Source: a virus. Taken from it: a stretch of DNA of 24,997 nt. The first letter of the stretch is position 1; each line of letters starts with the position of its first letter. Under the pieces are notes generated by a model. The model ran no database searches and had not been told where the DNA came from. It saw only the letters and a list, made by a program, of their open reading frames with translations. Positions 5,739 to 13,440 of the stretch are shown one piece after another. The stretch is taken from positions 1-24,997 of IMG/VR virus record IMGVR_UViG_3300032213_002477; one strand, 5' to 3'. Position numbers and translations under genes: made by a program.

Positions 5739-8294
5739 ATGTACCAGAATATATTTTACGAAAGAGCAAAAAACTTAATACATCTTTGGGATGACAAGAG
5801 TGGATATCAAACAATGCCATATAGGAAGTATGCATATAAGAAAGACCCATATGGACAATATCATTCAATGTATGGTGACAAACTAACCCGTATTTCAAAA
5901 TGGGATAAGGATGAAAGTGATGACCTATTTGAGAGTGATGTTCCAGAAACGACAAGAGTATTAGTAGACATATACGATAATGATATTCCCTCAACAGGAC
6001 ATAGAGTATTGACTTTTGACATTGAGGTCGAAATGATATCAGGACTCCCAAACACAAAAGAAGCACAAAACGAAATTACGGCAATTGCTGCACATGATGG
6101 TGCAACCAAATTGTATGATGTATTCGTATTAGACAAAGACAAAATAGTTAAAAATAATGCCAAAAACTTTAGCAAAGATGGGAGAGAAGTTACTCTCCAC
6201 ATTTTCGATAACGAGAAAAATCTCTTACTTGCTTTCCTTAATTATTACCAGGAAGTTGACCCGACTATTCTTACAGGATGGAATATAGATTTCTTTGATA
6301 TTCCCTATTTGTATAATAGACTTAAAAATGTATGTGGTGAGAGTCATGCAAAAAGACTATCTAGAATAGGACAAGCATATTGGTCACCATATAGAGAGAA
6401 ATTTAGTTTCGGTGGTGTATCTGTTTTAGATTATATCAAATTATATAAAAACTACAACTATGGTTTGGAGAGTTCATATACACTAAATCATATCGCAACA
6501 AAAGAGTTAGGTAGAGGTAAAGTAGAGTATGAGGGAAGTTTGGATGATTTGTTCGTAAACGATTTAGAAAAGTTTATTGAATATAACATTGTCGATGTGG
6601 ACTTAGTTGTGGCAATGGATGAGAAGTTAAAGTTTATTGATTTATGTCGTGCGATATGTCATGCAGGATTTGTTCCATATGAAGACTACATATATTCATC
6701 AAAATTCTTAGAGGGAGCATGTTTGGCATACCTTAAAACAAAAGGTATGGTTGCAACAAACAAACCAAAAGATAGGAATGAAAGAATGCAGGCATTGAGA
6801 GATAATAATGAGGAAAAATTCATAGGTGCATATGTAAAAGAACCAATCGTTGGAAAGTATGATTGGATTTATGATTTGGATTTAACATCTCTATACCCAT
6901 CAATCATTATGACACTAAATATCAGTCCTGAAACAAAGATTGGTAAAATTGAAAATTGGGATGCAGAAAAATATATCAAAGGTGGTGAAACCGATTATAG
7001 ATTGATTGGAAAAGATGGTGAAATATACGATTACACAAAACAGGAATTAGAAGAAGTTATCAAAGATAGTAATTTAGGAGTTGCATCAAATGGTGTACTA
7101 TACTCACAAGATACTCCTGGTTTGATTGCAGATATTTTGGACACATGGTTTAAACAACGTGTAGAATTCAGAAAATTAGAAAAGAAATATGGTGAAGCAG
7201 GTGATACCGAAAAATATGAGTTCTATGGTAAAAGACAATTGGTTCAGAAAATCCTTTTGAACTCAATGTATGGTGTATTGGGTTTACCGGCATTCCGTTT
7301 CTATGATGTGGATAACGCGGAGGCAGTAACCTTAACAGGACAAGTCGTAATTAAAAAGACGGCTGAAATGGCAAATAGAAAATATTGGAAAGAATTAGGA
7401 ACAACCGATGACTACAATGTTTATATTGATACGGATTCAATTTATATGATGGCAGAACCTTTGGTAAAACATAGATACCCAGAATATAAGGAGTTTGATG
7501 AAAAGAGAATGGCACAGGAAGTAAATGTAATTGCAGACGAAACCCAAACATTCTTAAACTCATTCTATGATTTATTGGCAGAGAGATTTTTCTTTATTGC
7601 AAAAGAGAAACATCGTTTTGAAATTAAAAAAGAATATATCAGTAAAGCGGGATTTTGGGTAGCAAAGAAACGATACGCACAATGGATGATTTTGAAAAAC
7701 GGAATCCCATGTGATAAGTTGGATGTGAAAGGATTGGATGTAGTTAGAAGTTCATTTCCAAAAGCATTCCAAAAGTTTATGTCTACAATGTTAAAAGATA
7801 TTTTAATGGGTAAAGATAATGATTATATCGATGATACATTGCTTACCTTTAAGAAAAGTTTACCAACACTTCCTGTAAATCTAATTGCAAAAGGTGGAGC
7901 AATTAAAGAATTAAGTAAATATGATAATGGTAGTTGGAAAACAGGTTCATCAATTGCTAGTTTTGAAAAAGGAACACCTGCACACGTTAAAGCAGGAATT
8001 GCATATAATAGATTATTAAAATTCTTTAACGCTCCTTTCAAAAATGAACCAATTAGAGATGGTGATAAAGTTAAATGGGTGTATCTTAAAAATAATCCAT
8101 TAGGTTTAGAAACACTTGCATTCAAAGATTATAATGACCCAAAAGAAATTATGGACTTTGTAGAACAATATATTGATAGAGATAAGATATTTGAGGCAGA
8201 ATTAGAAAACAAATTGGATGATTTTTATAACGCATTAAAGTGGGATAAAGTCACAGCAGATACAAAAACAGCTAAAAAGTTTTTTGCATTTTAA
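5739..8294 (+). CDS. gp43: DNA polymerase family B, T4 gp43-like
   Basis: This is the phage replicative polymerase with proofreading, 851 residues (T4 gp43 is about 900). The 3'-5' exonuclease motifs are FDIEVE (93-98; D94, E96), WNIDFFDIPY (181-190) and YNIVDVDLV (282-290; Y282, D286). The polymerase motifs are DLTSLYPSIIM (381-391; catalytic D381), with NISPET just after as in T4 gp43, KILLNSMYGVLG (504-515) and YIDTDSIYM (562-570; D564, D566). All catalytic residues are present and the frame is intact, with no intein or intron. The tail TAKKFFAF resembles the C-terminal clamp-binding peptide of T4-type polymerases. The gene starts 1 nt after the stop of the DruA-like gene and probably shares its transcript. 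Confidence 0.97.
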   Translation: MYQNIFYERAKNLIHLWDDKSGYQTMPYRKYAYKKDPYGQYHSMYGDKLTRISKWDKDESDDLFESDVPETTRVLVDIYDNDIPSTGHRVLTFDIEVEMISGLPNTKEAQNEITAIAAHDGATKLYDVFVLDKDKIVKNNAKNFSKDGREVTLHIFDNEKNLLLAFLNYYQEVDPTILTGWNIDFFDIPYLYNRLKNVCGESHAKRLSRIGQAYWSPYREKFSFGGVSVLDYIKLYKNYNYGLESSYTLNHIATKELGRGKVEYEGSLDDLFVNDLEKFIEYNIVDVDLVVAMDEKLKFIDLCRAICHAGFVPYEDYIYSSKFLEGACLAYLKTKGMVATNKPKDRNERMQALRDNNEEKFIGAYVKEPIVGKYDWIYDLDLTSLYPSIIMTLNISPETKIGKIENWDAEKYIKGGETDYRLIGKDGEIYDYTKQELEEVIKDSNLGVASNGVLYSQDTPGLIADILDTWFKQRVEFRKLEKKYGEAGDTEKYEFYGKRQLVQKILLNSMYGVLGLPAFRFYDVDNAEAVTLTGQVVIKKTAEMANRKYWKELGTTDDYNVYIDTDSIYMMAEPLVKHRYPEYKEFDEKRMAQEVNVIADETQTFLNSFYDLLAERFFFIAKEKHRFEIKKEYISKAGFWVAKKRYAQWMILKNGIPCDKLDVKGLDVVRSSFPKAFQKFMSTMLKDILMGKDNDYIDDTLLTFKKSLPTLPVNLIAKGGAIKELSKYDNGSWKTGSSIASFEKGTPAHVKAGIAYNRLLKFFNAPFKNEPIRDGDKVKWVYLKNNPLGLETLAFKDYNDPKEIMDFVEQYIDRDKIFEAELENKLDDFYNALKWDKVTADTKTAKKFFAF

Positions 8295-8296
8295 TT

Positions 8297-9052
8297 ATGA
8301 AAAGTTTAAAATATTGGAAGCCACTCTATTTTGATGTGACTTCATATAAGTGGTTATTAAAAGAAAGAAAAGGAACTAGTTTTAAAGGTTCCGGTTCTGA
8401 TTATGGTAATAAAAATACTTACACTTATAATGAATATGGATTTAGAGGAGATTCTACACTAAAAACAGGATTTAAAATCATGTCAATTGGTAGTTCATAT
8501 ACCGAAGGCATTGGAGTAAATGATGATGAAACTTATTCACATTATCTTTCAAAAATGATACCAAATGGTGTAGATTTAAATTTTGGATATAGTGGAAGAA
8601 GTAACGATTATATGTGTAGAGCATTGATTACATTTTTTGATAAAATTAATCCAGATTTTGTTAATATAATGTATACATATCCAAATCATAGAGAATATTA
8701 TACAAAAAATATAGGAATCGAACCATACGCACCCAATCCTTGGGGATATTACAAAGAACACCCGGATGGAAAAAGAGAATTTGAAGCTTTAAGTTATGCA
8801 TCAAATGATGAGGATGATTTTATAAATTGGTATAAAAATCATTTATTAATTACCAATTTTTTAAAAGTAAAAAATATTCCATTTACTTGGAATGGCACAT
8901 TTTTACAAACACAATATGTTGATGACAATAGATTCGATGGCAATTATCCATATTTTAAAGATGATAGTAAATATGTAAAACCAATTGAAAATAAAAAATA
9001 TGCAGAAAATTTGCATAATCATATGAAAAAAATTGGTATTATCAAAAATTAG
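8297..9052 (+). CDS. SGNH/GDSL-type hydrolase-like protein
   Basis: This 251-residue protein has IMSIGSSYTEGIGV (61-74), a GDSL block I variant with S67 as predicted nucleophile, then FGYSGRSNDYM (97-107), fitting the Gly and Asn oxyanion blocks. YPNH (128-131) could be block III. A clear C-terminal DxxH dyad is not visible; H240 or H242 may serve. SGNH enzymes remove acetyl or other ester groups, often from glycans. No signal peptide is seen, so a cytoplasmic role is expected. The gene starts 2 nt after the polymerase stop and is unusually A/T-rich next to its replication neighbours, suggesting an inserted accessory gene. The sliding-clamp promoter overlaps its 3' end. Activity is inferred and the substrate unknown. 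Confidence 0.65.
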   Translation: MKSLKYWKPLYFDVTSYKWLLKERKGTSFKGSGSDYGNKNTYTYNEYGFRGDSTLKTGFKIMSIGSSYTEGIGVNDDETYSHYLSKMIPNGVDLNFGYSGRSNDYMCRALITFFDKINPDFVNIMYTYPNHREYYTKNIGIEPYAPNPWGYYKEHPDGKREFEALSYASNDEDDFINWYKNHLLITNFLKVKNIPFTWNGTFLQTQYVDDNRFDGNYPYFKDDSKYVKPIENKKYAENLHNHMKKIGIIKN

Positions 9053-9063
9053 TCTTATATTAG
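9032..9063 (+). promoter_or_regulatory. Bacteroidota-type promoter for the sliding clamp
   Basis: ATTGGTA at 9032-9038 and TTATATTAG at 9055-9063 have the same 16-nt spacing as the other three sites; only the first T of TTTG is replaced by A. The -35-like half lies inside the SGNH gene. The clamp ATG is 17 nt beyond the -7 box, leaving a short A-rich leader. It would allow separate expression of the clamp and downstream replication genes. Confidence 0.65.
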
Positions 9064-9080
9064 TAAAACAAACATAAAAC

Positions 9081-9794
9081 ATGAACAAAAACAATTTATT
9101 AAAATTCATTCAAAAGTATTCACTAGGTGGACTTATTGAATCAGTAGCGTGGAACGCAGAAGGAACAAAGTTATCAGTTAGATTTATCTCAGATGACAAA
9201 ACATTATTAGGTGAGGTTGAGTATAATGCTTATACTTCTACTCAAATGAATGTGGGTATTTATACAACATCATTATTAAAAAATATGATTGGTGTATTAG
9301 ACAACGACTTAACATTGAAAGTTGATAAAGCAGGTGACAAATCGGTATCATTAAAATTATCATCTGACGAAACTGAAACATCTTATCAATTGGCAGATTT
9401 AGGAGTTATTCCACCTGTACCAGATTTGAAAACATTACCTGATTTCGGTATTTCAATTGATATGGCATCTAATATGATTGACAAGTTTATCAAAGCAAAG
9501 GGTGCATTGACCGATATAGATACTTTTACAATCTTTACCGAAGGTAGTGATTTAAAAATGGCAATTGGTTATTCGGCAATATCAACAAATAGAGTTACAT
9601 TTACTGTACAAAAAGATTACGCAGAAACGGTAAAACCAATTTCCTTCTCAGCAAAGTATTTGAAAGAAATCTTAACGGCAAACAAAGAAGCAACATCAGC
9701 AAAATTAAAAGTTTCAACCGATGGTCTATCAAATGTTGAATTCCAAATTGATGATTTTGTATGTAAATATTATTTAGTAGAAATTTCAAATTAA
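9081..9794 (+). CDS. gp45: DNA polymerase sliding clamp (PCNA-type, T4 gp45-like)
   Basis: This 237-residue protein is close in length to T4 gp45 (228). It starts MNKNNLLKFIQKYSLGGLIE and ends FQIDDFVCKYYLVEIS, the usual final strand of gp45/PCNA-type clamps. The sequence alternates strands as expected of two clamp domains, with a connector around LGVIPPVPDLKTLPD. It should form a trimeric ring that tethers gp43 and, in T4, activates late transcription. It has its own promoter and an A-rich start context (AAAACATG). The clamp loader genes lie 0.7-2.4 kb downstream. Assignment rests on overall pattern plus context rather than a single motif. Confidence 0.87.
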   Translation: MNKNNLLKFIQKYSLGGLIESVAWNAEGTKLSVRFISDDKTLLGEVEYNAYTSTQMNVGIYTTSLLKNMIGVLDNDLTLKVDKAGDKSVSLKLSSDETETSYQLADLGVIPPVPDLKTLPDFGISIDMASNMIDKFIKAKGALTDIDTFTIFTEGSDLKMAIGYSAISTNRVTFTVQKDYAETVKPISFSAKYLKEILTANKEATSAKLKVSTDGLSNVEFQIDDFVCKYYLVEISN

Positions 9795-9799
9795 TAAAA

Positions 9800-10120
9800 A
9801 TGAGTGAACAATTAGAATTATTCCCAACAGAAGTTGGTTATGAATTATCCCCACAAGAAGAAGTAAATATTCCAGAAGCACAACCAATTAAAGATGCGGA
9901 ATGGTGTTTTCAATTCTTTAACAATGAACCAATTGTATTTGCATGGTCAAACGAAGGTGAAGAACCCGCTCCTTTGATTTTACAATTACAACCTGTGGAA
10001 AATGAAGGATTAAACTTCCAACAAAACGGAATGACTTTTAGAGTATTCCCAAGAGAAATTAGTGAAGAAACAAAACAACAAAGAGCAGAACAAAATGCAA
10101 GTCAAAATAAAGAAAATTAG
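9800..10120 (+). CDS. Uncharacterised 106-residue protein with N-terminal QLELF clamp-binding-like peptide
   Basis: The family is not recognised. The N-terminus MSEQLELFPTE contains QLELF, which fits the bacterial beta-clamp binding motif QL(S/D)LF. A middle segment with alternating hydrophobics (WCFQFFNNEPIVFAWS, LILQLQPVE, MTFRVFP) suggests a small beta-rich domain, followed by a charged Glu/Gln/Asn tail. The gene lies 5 nt after the clamp gene and overlaps dUTPase by 26 nt. In T4, genes next to gene 45 encode transcription- or replication-linked clamp partners; a clamp-binding role here is a hypothesis. It could bind the phage clamp or host DnaN. Confidence 0.6.
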   Translation: MSEQLELFPTEVGYELSPQEEVNIPEAQPIKDAEWCFQFFNNEPIVFAWSNEGEEPAPLILQLQPVENEGLNFQQNGMTFRVFPREISEETKQQRAEQNASQNKEN

Positions 10121-10520
10121 TCCTAATGCAGTAATTCCAACTTATGCAAAAGATGGTGATGCAGGAATGGATTTAGTTGCAACAACGATTGTAAATGAAG
10201 AAACATTTCAAATTACATATGGATTGGGTGTAGGAATGGAAATTCCTTATGGATTTGTGGGATTAGTATTTCCTCGTTCATCAATTAGAAAAACTGATTT
10301 AAGTTTAACAAATTCAGTTGGTGTAATTGATAGTGGATATAGAGGAGAACTACAAGCCACATTTAGAAAAGAAAGAGGAGTTGCATCTAAAAAATATGAA
10401 GTAGGCGATAGAGTTCTACAACTTATGATTATCCCACATCCAACAATTGAATTTAACGAAGTAAACGAATTATCTAACACCGAAAGAGGCGAAGGCGGAT
10501 TCGGTTCAACTGGAAAATAA
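10095..10520 (+). CDS. dut: dUTPase (dUTP diphosphatase)
   Basis: This 141-residue trimeric-type dUTPase hydrolyses dUTP to dUMP and PPi, keeping uracil out of DNA and supplying dTMP precursor. All five motifs are present: DAGMDL (22-27), PRSSIRKT (60-67), GVIDSGYRGEL (76-86, with the catalytic Asp and Tyr), GDRVLQL (104-110) and ERGEGGFGSTG (130-140). The ATG at 10095 has the AACAAA context seen at three other genes; an in-frame GTG at 10062 would add an unconserved Lys/Asn/Gln leader and is rejected. It overlaps the preceding gene by 26 nt and lies within the replication operon, complementing the upstream ribonucleotide reductase. Confidence 0.96.
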   Translation: MQVKIKKISPNAVIPTYAKDGDAGMDLVATTIVNEETFQITYGLGVGMEIPYGFVGLVFPRSSIRKTDLSLTNSVGVIDSGYRGELQATFRKERGVASKKYEVGDRVLQLMIIPHPTIEFNEVNELSNTERGEGGFGSTGK

Positions 10521-10521
10521 T

Positions 10522-11469
10522 ATGAGTTTTTTCGCAAACGATATAAACAAAAGAGAACATAGTTTGTGGGTGGAGAAATACCGTCCACAAACCCTTGCTG
10601 ACTACGTTGGTAATGAAACCATCAAAGAAACAATTCAGCAATATTTAGATGCAAACGACATACCACATTTGTTGTTATACGGAAAAGCGGGTACGGGTAA
10701 AACCACACTTGCTAAATTAATCGTAAACACAATCAAATGTGACTTTATGATTATCAACGCATCGGATGAAAACAATGTGGATACTGTTAGAACAAAAGTT
10801 AAGAACTTCGCATCATCGGTAGGTTTTGCAGGTTTCAAAGTAATCATCTTAGATGAGTTTGATTATATGACACCGGGAGCTCAGGCGATTTTGAGAAACT
10901 TAATGGAAACATTCAGTAAGCATTGTAGATTTATCTTAACTTGTAACTACATTGAGAAAATCATTGACCCTATTCAAAGTAGATGTCAATCTTTCGCAAT
11001 CACTCCTCCGACTAAAAAGGATGTAGCAGTTCAGGTAGCAAAGATATTAGAAACTGAAAAGATTAAGTTTGAACCAAAGAATATGGCAGATGTGATTAAT
11101 TCATATTACCCAGATATTAGAAGAATACTTAATACCTGTCAATTACAATCAGCAAAGGGTGAATTGAAAGTAGACCATAGAGTAATGGTTGAAGCAAACT
11201 TTGCAAGTAAACTTATTGAATTGTTAAAGGAATCCGATGACAAGAGAAATATGTTTATGAAAATTAGACAGGCAGTAGCAGACAACAAATTAAACGACTA
11301 TTCAGAAATGTATACAATGTTATACGACAAAGTAGATGAATACGCAACTGGAAATGTTGCAAATGTGATTCTAACTATTGCAGATGGTCTTTCAAAAGAT
11401 GCATTAGTAGTAGACAAAGAAATCGTATTTATGTCAACAATTATACAAATATTAAACATTATAAAATAA
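10522..11469 (+). CDS. gp44: Clamp loader large subunit, T4 gp44-like AAA+ ATPase
   Basis: This 315-residue protein (T4 gp44 is 319) has the RFC-small-subunit order. WVEKYRPQTLADYVGN (16-31) is the RFC-type N-terminal box. Walker A is GKAGTGKTT (54-62) and Walker B is VIILDEFD (107-114; D111, E112). Sensor-1 is ILTCN (138-142), and the arginine-finger motif SRC is at 153-155. Four copies with one gp62 should load the sliding clamp onto primer-template junctions at the cost of ATP. It starts 1 nt after the dut stop. The C-terminal collar region (KLIELLKESDDKRN onward) is helical and less conserved. Confidence 0.96.
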   Translation: MSFFANDINKREHSLWVEKYRPQTLADYVGNETIKETIQQYLDANDIPHLLLYGKAGTGKTTLAKLIVNTIKCDFMIINASDENNVDTVRTKVKNFASSVGFAGFKVIILDEFDYMTPGAQAILRNLMETFSKHCRFILTCNYIEKIIDPIQSRCQSFAITPPTKKDVAVQVAKILETEKIKFEPKNMADVINSYYPDIRRILNTCQLQSAKGELKVDHRVMVEANFASKLIELLKESDDKRNMFMKIRQAVADNKLNDYSEMYTMLYDKVDEYATGNVANVILTIADGLSKDALVVDKEIVFMSTIIQILNIIK

Positions 11470-11474
11470 ACAAA

Positions 11475-11717
11475 ATGGAACAAGGACAAGGACAATTACC
11501 AATGAATTTTAATTTAAACGATGCAAGAGATATGAATTGTGAGTGTGGTGGAAAGATTTTCTTACCAGCATATAGATTCAAAAAGATATCTCGTTTATTA
11601 ACAGGCCAACCAAAAGATTCGGTAATGCCAATTGAATTATATGTATGTGCAAGTTGTGGAGCTCCATTAAATGAGTTATTACCACAGGAGTTACAAGAAA
11701 CAAAAATTGCAGAATAA
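11475..11717 (+). CDS. Small zinc-ribbon-like protein between clamp loader genes
   Basis: This 80-residue protein has two cysteine pairs, CEC at 22-24 and CASC at 58-61, spaced like a zinc ribbon with a basic segment between (YRFKKISRLL). It opens MEQGQGQLPMNFNLND. The function is not recognised. Its location between the gp44- and gp62-like genes, sharing the 1-nt stop/start overlap with gp62, suggests a role at the replication fork or in clamp-linked transcription. The ATG has the AACAAA context. Metal binding is inferred from the Cys spacing. CEC rather than CxxC in the first pair is slightly unusual, though other zinc ribbons share it. Confidence 0.7.
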   Translation: MEQGQGQLPMNFNLNDARDMNCECGGKIFLPAYRFKKISRLLTGQPKDSVMPIELYVCASCGAPLNELLPQELQETKIAE

Positions 11718-12169
11718 TGGCAACTAAAAAGTTATTTGACCATCTTAATGCAATTACTTCTGAACAAGACCCAAATTATTTTGATAAATTGTCAGAAGAA
11801 GATTTGAAATCATGGAGTAACTTTATGGTAAATCGTTTCCTTTCTATGAAACCAGAATGGGTAGAATTGATTGCAACTTTACTTCCATTGAGTCAAACTT
11901 TGTCTCCAAAAGAAATGTATAGTTTGTATATCAATGTGATTCCAAAGGGTAAATATTTTTTAAAATATATTAAAGGTAAATCGGAAGATAAGTATGAAAG
12001 ATTTTTAATTGATTTAATAAAAAAAGAATTTTTAGTTTCAGAAACACACGCAATTGAATATATTGAAATTTTATACTCAATGAGAGAAGGTAGAGAAAAT
12101 ATTAAATATATTTGTGAAAAATATGGTATAGAAAAAAAAGAAATAACAAAATTAAAATTAAAAATATAA
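11717..12169 (+). CDS. gp62: Clamp loader small subunit, T4 gp62-like
   Basis: This 150-residue protein (T4 gp62 is 187) has the blocks I associate with gp62 of T4-like phages and cyanophages: LFDHLNAIT (6-14), FMVNRFLSMKPEWVELI (36-52), LSPKEMYSLYINVIPKGKYF (62-81) and LKYIKGK (82-88). It forms the A position of the clamp loader collar with four gp44 subunits and has no ATPase site of its own. It overlaps the zinc-ribbon gene by 1 nt (TAATG) and the radical SAM gene by 1 nt. The C-terminus is Lys/Ile-rich and probably tapers off. Assignment rests on block pattern and synteny. Confidence 0.85.
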   Translation: MATKKLFDHLNAITSEQDPNYFDKLSEEDLKSWSNFMVNRFLSMKPEWVELIATLLPLSQTLSPKEMYSLYINVIPKGKYFLKYIKGKSEDKYERFLIDLIKKEFLVSETHAIEYIEILYSMREGRENIKYICEKYGIEKKEITKLKLKI

Positions 12170-13401
12170 TGAATAAGAGTTTTTGTATATTACCCTTTAT
12201 ACATCTTAATGGTTATATGGATGGAACGGCAAAACCATGTTGTGACTCACAAAAACAATTTACAGATATTGATTTGAAATCTACAAATATTGATGATGCA
12301 TTCAATTCCGATGAGTATAAAAAATTAAGGATGGATATGCTTAATGGTGTAGAAAGTGATTATTGTAAAGCTTGTTATGATTTAGAAAAACAAGATATAA
12401 AATCATCTAGAAATAAATGGAATGAACATCACTCGGATAAAACAAAAAAATTAGAAAAAAAATATTTTAGTAAAAAGAAATTTAAAGGACATATAGAACC
12501 AGATTTCATTTCATTAGATTTAAGACCTTCAAATATATGCAACTTTAAATGCAGAACTTGTAATGATGGTTTTTCTACAAAATGGCAAGAGGAAAAAGCA
12601 GATTTTTACGAAACAAATGAAAACGTTTTATATTTTGGTAAAGAAAAACTGAGTGGTGTTAATAAAGTTAATTTTAAATTAAATGAAGATTCTATAAAGA
12701 ATATTGAAGTTTTATATTTCGCAGGTGGAGAACCTTTTGTATTGGAAGAACATTTTGAATTATTGGAATCTATTAAAGATAAAAAACACATATCAATAAT
12801 GTATAATACAAATTTCAGTATTTTAAAATACAAAGGAAAAACTATATTTGAGCATTTAAAAGATTTTAGAAATGTTCATTTTTCAATTTCAATAGATGGT
12901 TTAAATGAAATTGGGGAATTTGTTAGAACAGGATTTGATACAAAAATATTTAAAAAAAATCTTTTAGTATTAAAATGGGCAATTGACCATTACAAAAATA
13001 TATCATATGATTTTCAATATACCTGTTCTGTTTTAAATTCATTTAACTTTTTTGAATTTTTAGAAGAATTAGATGAAGAACAAGAACTTGTTAATTTTCA
13101 TTATGTACAGTATCCATTTTGGTACAATACCATAAATTTTGATATGGCTAAAAATAATACAATAGAATTATTTGAAAATAATTTGAAAAATATAAAATCG
13201 GAAAAACTTAAAAATTCAATATTAAAATATTTAGAGTATTTAAAAAATTCAAAAGTAAGTGATTGGGATAAGATAAATGCTCAAAAATATTTAAGAGGAA
13301 ATGTAGCACATACTTTATTATTTAATGATATAGACTTACCAGAAAAAATGGTTGTTGTAAATAAACTAATTAATACAAAAATTGATAAAAAACTATTATA
13401 A
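12169..13401 (+). CDS. Radical SAM protein with N-terminal twitch-like Cys cluster
   Basis: This 410-residue protein has the radical SAM motif CNFKCRTC (C124, C128, C131), which binds the 4Fe-4S cluster that cleaves SAM, followed by FAGGEP (184-189). Upstream are C6 (FCILPF), PCC (C24, C25) and CKAC (C66, C69), an N-terminal auxiliary-cluster arrangement like the family annotated as 'twitch domain-containing radical SAM protein'. The C-terminal ~150 residues are Lys/Asn/Ile-rich and unrecognised. No precursor peptide gene is evident nearby, so peptide modification is unsupported; sugar or nucleotide chemistry is possible. The gene is strikingly A/T-rich compared with the replication genes before it, suggesting a separate origin. 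It overlaps gp62 by 1 nt and may be read from the clamp promoter. Confidence 0.88.
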   Translation: MNKSFCILPFIHLNGYMDGTAKPCCDSQKQFTDIDLKSTNIDDAFNSDEYKKLRMDMLNGVESDYCKACYDLEKQDIKSSRNKWNEHHSDKTKKLEKKYFSKKKFKGHIEPDFISLDLRPSNICNFKCRTCNDGFSTKWQEEKADFYETNENVLYFGKEKLSGVNKVNFKLNEDSIKNIEVLYFAGGEPFVLEEHFELLESIKDKKHISIMYNTNFSILKYKGKTIFEHLKDFRNVHFSISIDGLNEIGEFVRTGFDTKIFKKNLLVLKWAIDHYKNISYDFQYTCSVLNSFNFFEFLEELDEEQELVNFHYVQYPFWYNTINFDMAKNNTIELFENNLKNIKSEKLKNSILKYLEYLKNSKVSDWDKINAQKYLRGNVAHTLLFNDIDLPEKMVVVNKLINTKIDKKLL

Positions 13402-13433
13402 TTTGGTAAATCCAATTATTTGTCTTATATTAG
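13402..13433 (+). promoter_or_regulatory. Bacteroidota-type promoter for the PD-(D/E)XK nuclease
   Basis: TTTGGTA at 13402-13408 and TTATATTAG at 13425-13433 are separated by 16 nt, identical to the site at 2765 in both boxes. It is located in the 39-nt gap after the radical SAM gene. The nuclease ATG at 13441 is 7 nt beyond the -7 box, so the leader should be extremely short or absent. Confidence 0.78.
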
Positions 13434-13440
13434 ACTTATT

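Noticed and set aside
5668-6202. Long reverse-strand reading frames opposite the polymerase start
   Set aside because: Antisense shadows with poor protein-like composition; no convincing gene on the minus strand anywhere in the window.
10062-10094. Upstream GTG start for dUTPase
   Set aside because: It would add a Lys/Gln/Asn leader not seen in the family, while ATG 10095 has the AACAAA context and starts exactly at the conserved strand.
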